A stretch of DNA of 64,000 bases. Origin: Channallabes apus (lineage: Eukaryota; Chordata; Actinopteri; Siluriformes; Clariidae). The notes under the pieces are model-generated. The model searched no databases and was not told where the DNA came from. It saw only the letters and a program-made list of their open reading frames with translations. The translations under genes and the position numbers were made by a program. The stretch is taken from the NCBI GenBank assembly GCA_030522415.1, contig CM060127.1:1841114-1905113 (forward strand). The letters are read 5' to 3'. Numbering within the stretch: the first letter of the stretch is position 1; each line of letters begins with the position of its first letter. Of the stretch, positions 60,317 through 64,000 are shown piece by piece.

Positions 60317-60950
60317 GATAACGTCGAAGTCTTATTATTTTTATTTATTTATTTTCACATATGTTTTAGATGCATACGTCGGCAGCGTTTCACATAAAGC
60401 ACATGAACAAAAATTTTGTCGAGTTTTGCAAAACTTAAAAATTCATATTATCACATAAGTCCCATGATAGGTTAACATTAAATTATTATAGATATCTTGA
60501 TTAACTTGTGTTCACTAATATCTCAAATTAATATATTTTTCTATCCCAGGACCAAATAAAATAGTTTGGTGTCTTTCTTTTTCATATGGACTTTAAATAC
60601 AATAAACTTGTCATTTCAAACACGTGTCATATTTTCATGCTGTCAGTAAGTATGTGTGGTTATTTAAAAAACAATTAACAAAAGCGGTTTAAACATTTTA
60701 CAATAAAATTCAACCAAATGACAACTTCTCTTAAAATGTAAACATTTACTTAGGCACAAACATTGAAAACACGTATATACTGCAGTCTACGGAAAGCAAA
60801 TGAGTGAGAATCTTCAAACTTTAAATGAAAGGTCACGTGCACTTGTGTTTTTGGTCACAAACTGTATCAGACAGAAGACAGAATTTATAGTGTAAACAAA
60901 ATGTAGGAATCATACAAAAAATAACAAAAATAACTAACATTTCATCTAAC
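60317..60950. other. AT-rich DNA between the hoxa2a relic and hoxa1a
   Basis: No gene was recognised. It includes AATAAA signals near 60556 and 60601, possibly those of the dead hoxa2a. Confidence 0.45.
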
Positions 60951-60954
60951 GTTT

Positions 60955-61150
60955 AAAATGCATCATGGATGCTTCTTTCTAGAGTCTTTGTTTGAGGCCC
61001 TACATGGGGGAAATGCCTGAGATGCTTCATTTCCTGACAAGCTCATAAATCAAACTCTTTCACGCAGCCTGACAGGACGAGACAATAGCAGGGACCACTG
61101 AACTAATAAAAGCCGGCCCGCATCCGCATTTTTATCTCTCTTTTTAATCT
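60955..61150 (+). promoter_or_regulatory. Candidate conserved noncoding block upstream of hoxa1a
   Basis: This is a non-repetitive, GC-richer island in AT-rich surroundings. It has TCATAAATCAAACTC (CDX/PBX-like), CTGACAGGA (MEIS-like) and CTAATAAAAGCC. It lies 2.2 kb upstream of hoxa1a. Regulatory function is inferred from composition and position. Confidence 0.35.
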
Positions 61151-61204
61151 AGAGCACAAAGTACAGTGTGCCATAATCATATAGACTACGTATGGAAAAT
61201 GATG

Positions 61205-61223
61205 TATTATTATTATTATTATT

Positions 61224-61274
<51 letters not shown>

Positions 61275-61303
61275 CTTCTTCTTCTTCTTCTTCTTCTTCT
61301 TCT
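61205..61303. repeat. Compound trinucleotide microsatellite (ATT)n(GTT)n(CTT)n
   Basis: Three successive pure arrays, TTA/ATT (61205-61226), GTT (about 61227-61274) and CTT (about 61275-61303), differ by one base per unit. The open frame through them (poly-Cys/poly-Ser) is an artefact of the repeat. Confidence 0.9.
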
Positions 61304-61632
61304 AATTTCAAGTCAGGAGTGCCCAGGCTTATTTCATCAAGCATTATTAAATCACTGATATCCTTCTATTTGTACATTTTACATGAGATTAAGTCAGAAT
61401 TATGTTACGTGCATTTTTGTGTTAATAAGTTAGAATTATGTTACGTGCATTTTTTAAAATATTATAATATACTTTTGTTTGAATTATAATTATTTGTTTG
61501 TTCTGAGGTATATTTTCTGAGTTGCTTTTATACTGATCATATAATTAAAATGATTATAATAAATGTGTATTGTAATTATTATTGAATTTGTTCAGCTGGA
61601 GAAAAAAGGCGTTTATAACATTTACAGCCACA

Positions 61633-61790
61633 CGGGGCAGCAGTGGTTCAAACAGTTAAGGCTCCGGGTTACTGATGGGTTTCATGCCTCAGTACCGACA
61701 AGCTGCCACTTGTGGCCTTGCACAAGGTTCTTAACCCTGTTTGCTATAGGTCCGTTTTATCATGGCCCGGACTCCAGCATAATACTGAAA
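61633..61790 (+). mobile_element. tRNA-derived SINE, second family, copy 2
   Basis: The order matches the element at 42367-42545: CGGGGCAGCAGTGGTTCAAA head, GCTGCCACTTGTGGCC and CTTAACCCTGTTTGCT. It is diverged, with no target duplication recognised. Confidence 0.55.
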
Positions 61791-62773
61791 ATAATTTATC
61801 TGTTCTGTAAGGTGACTTTAATTGAATATTATTGTATGTTGCGTTTCGGGTGCTTTGTAAGTGGTAATTTGTAATGACGTTCTTTCAATTTTGGAGACGA
61901 GAAGTTGAGGCTCCGAGATGAAGTAGTTCCAACTGATAAGTTCCCTAACCAGTAAAATAAAAGAACACAAAATTCCTCCACAACTTTTTAATGCAATTGG
62001 GGGTGGTCCTATTAACTATTACTTTCTTTCCTGTTCACAGAGTAATGTCAACATGGCTCTTACACTGTGAACAGTGTAAAATCCCTCTTCTTTATATCGC
62101 TGATTTAGCGTAATACATTTCAATATGAAAAGATTAATTGGTTAAATACCAATTAACAACAAAACGTAAGTAACATTCCACAAAATATTTTTGTAAAACA
62201 CAATGAAAAAGTAAATAAACATTGACATAACTAACTGCAGTTTTCCACACGCGGTTAAAACGCATAAAAATGTACAAATCTGGCCATAAATAAAAAAAAA
62301 TGTGTCTGGGACCTAGCCTATTTGTACCTTTAACTTAACGTTTTGTAGTTAGAACTTATCTAAATAGTATTTGCTTGTTTGTTTGTTTACATTTTATGCT
62401 CTTCGGCAATCTGTTGGCTCTATGCTTTTCGATCTTTGTTATTTCACAAAGTAAGACCAACAACAACATTGTTTTTCTTTGCAAGAATTTTTTTATACTC
62501 ATGGCATAATTTGGTAATAAAATTTTCTCTTCAACTAATAAAGCGTCTCTCTCGCTTTCCTCCAAGTAGTTTTGAATACAATTGTATTAAGATTCAGTGC
62601 ACCCGGTCAAAAGGCTTTGGAATTTTTTATTTTATTTTACTTTTTACTCCAATGTATCACATCAATAATCAATAGCCTAGTGAAATGTAACATTACTAGT
62701 AGTTTGTCGTTTTCCTGCTTTAGCAATTTTACTGTGATCACAAAATATTTCAAAGGTTTGTTCCGAGAGGATG

Positions 62774-62813
<40 letters not shown>

Positions 62814-62934
62814 GGACAAAAATGGCGACTTAATAACCGTCGGACACAATACAATGAACTGCACTCAGAAGAATTTCTTCTAATCAGTAATTCAGTTAGA
62901 CTATCCGATAATTGAAAACGATGCAGTTAATTAT
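61791..62934. other. Intergenic DNA with a (CT)n tract
   Basis: (CT)n lies at about 62771-62812. No gene was recognised; the frames around it are AT- or repeat-driven. Confidence 0.5.
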
Positions 62935-62939
62935 TTGCA

Positions 62940-63356
62940 TGTCGTCTTACCTGACATTGGCATAGTTCACTATAGTTCCAATATATATGGGCACCGGTCC
63001 TGGCTTCCACTTATCCGCGCAGTACATGATCTCTACCTTCTACCACAATTGTTTCTTCAGTCAGTGAGTAGGAGCCAGTGGGAGTGCTTACGTCATTATG
63101 ATCGACTTAAGGTCGGAATTAGCAAAGCTGTAGCCTTTAACGACTACCTGTCAGCGCGACGCGCGTGGGGCTCAACACCCGGCAAAGGCAACTGGCTGAC
63201 CCGGTTCACGTGACTGTCACTGCTCATTCATATCACTTGTGCGCCGCCTCCCGCGTAACTCCGCTGATTGAAGCCGGCGGAAGGCTGGCGGGTGGACCGT
63301 GGTTGTGGCTATATACAGTTTGAGCGTGACAGTAGGAGAGACGCTGCAATGCCAGA
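62940..63356 (+). promoter_or_regulatory. hoxa1a: hoxa1a promoter region
   Basis: This non-repetitive, GC-rising block ends at the hoxa1a ATG. TTCACGTGACTGTCACTG (63206-63223) joins an E-box and a MEIS/PREP-type CTGTCA, and TGATTGAAG (63265-63273) is PBX-like. A TATA-like CTATATACA is at 63309-63317. It is consistent with Hox group 1 promoters, which use PBX/MEIS input. Function is inferred. Confidence 0.5.
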
Positions 63357-63966
63357 ATGAATACATTCTTAGACTACTCAGTGATGAGCGGTGGCGACGG
63401 GAGTGGCGGGGGTTCGTGTTCTGTCAGTGCATTCCATGCAGATCACGGAACATTCCAGTCGTGTTCCGTCACGGTAAATAACTGCAACGGGAGCGAGCGG
63501 TTCTTGACCAGCAGCGCGTCACCGGACTCTGTTTCAAATCATTCACATAAAGCCGGTACACTGTCAATCGCCTATGGTGGCCATCCAACTTACGGGGCTC
63601 AAACTTTTTGTACCAGTTATAATCACTACACCGTCAACCAGGATTCTGACTCCACTGCAGGTTTAAGTCAGTGCGGTCCGCTAGTTTACTCTGGAAATAC
63701 TGTCGAGTCCCATCATCGTCATCATCATTTTCGACACGGTTACTCAGGCAGTAGCGTTCGCTTACCTGGGCAACTCCAGTTTGCAGCTGCTGCGTATGGT
63801 CACGGTCAGGATCAGGCTAATTTGACGTTGTTGGCAAGTTGTTCAAACCCTCTCTCTTCTCTGCACGCGTCACATTACAACCCGTGCTGTTCATCTCTAT
63901 CTGATGGTGTGTCAACGACGCAGACGTTTGACTGGATGAAAGTTAAGCGGAATCCACCAAAAACAG
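63357..63966 (+). CDS. hoxa1a: Homeobox protein Hox-A1a, exon 1 (gene continues beyond the window)
   Basis: This is a Labial-class homeodomain factor that in the family patterns rhombomeres 4-5 and responds to retinoic acid. ATG 63357 opens MNTFLDYSVMSGGDG, matching the Hox1 start (M.TFLD.). The Hox1 motifs FQSC.V.VNNC, GPLVYSGN, a short His-rich run (HHRHHH, about residues 119-124) and the hexapeptide TFDWMKVKRNPPKT (about 190-203) follow. The donor is ACAG followed by GTGACT at 63967, phase 1 as in other Hox1 genes. The exon encodes 203 codons plus one base. The homeodomain exon lies outside the window. GPLVYSGN, the start and the HoxAa context favour HOXA1; a group 1 gene of another cluster is unlikely given hoxa3a and hoxa4a next door. 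Confidence 0.93.
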
Positions 63967-64000
63967 GTGACTGGATGGAATCTTATAGCAAACTTACTAG

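Noticed and set aside
61166..61489. 107-codon frame rich in Cys and Ser
   Set aside because: It is the translation of the (ATT)(GTT)(CTT) microsatellite.
1..64000. CRISPR arrays or bacterial operons
   Set aside because: Spliced genes, long introns, SINE/LINE content and microsatellites show animal genomic DNA; no spaced direct-repeat array is present.

Overview
The window carries part of a teleost fish HoxA cluster. All recognisable Hox genes lie on the + strand in the order hoxa13a, hoxa4a, hoxa3a, hoxa1a. Paralogue groups 1, 3 and 4 occur together with a HOXA13-type gene. By established teleost cluster content this fits the HoxAa duplicate, because HoxAb normally lacks 1, 3 and 4. Tc1, hAT, Ty3/gypsy, LINE and tRNA-derived SINE copies also point to a ray-finned fish. 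Loss of hoxa2a is shared with zebrafish, so an otophysan is a reasonable guess, but the species cannot be named from this sequence.

Layout. (1) 1-1.9 kb: a complete two-exon hoxa13a with a somewhat derived homeodomain. (2) 1.9-38 kb: no intact gene. This stretch is packed with transposable elements: two abutting Tc1 copies, several hAT elements with preserved 8-bp target-site duplications, a decayed Ty3/gypsy element interrupted by a hAT that itself contains another copy of the same hAT, non-LTR retrotransposons, and SINEs. Inside it, at 11.43-11.91 kb, is a hoxa9a pseudogene that still has both splice sites. A fainter possible hoxa7a promoter/start relic lies at 28.7-28.9 kb. No trace of hoxa11a, hoxa10a or hoxa5a was recognised. 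(3) 36-41.6 kb: hoxa4a, flanked upstream by a perfect DR5 retinoic-acid response element next to HOX/PBX and MEIS-type sites, and downstream by three tandem nuclear-receptor half-sites. (4) 41.6-54.8 kb: hoxa3a with a likely TATA promoter and upstream noncoding exon. (5) 59.1-60.3 kb: a clear hoxa2a pseudogene, with start codon lost, in-frame stop, frameshifts and a broken homeobox. (6) 63.36 kb to the end: hoxa1a exon 1; exon 2 with the homeobox lies beyond the window.

Taken together, this looks like an eroded HoxAa cluster. The anterior genes with their apparent retinoic-acid/HOX inputs are kept. The middle and posterior genes, except hoxa13a, have decayed, and transposons have accumulated where they stood. 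Protein calls come from reading translated exons against remembered Hox family features. No database search was run.
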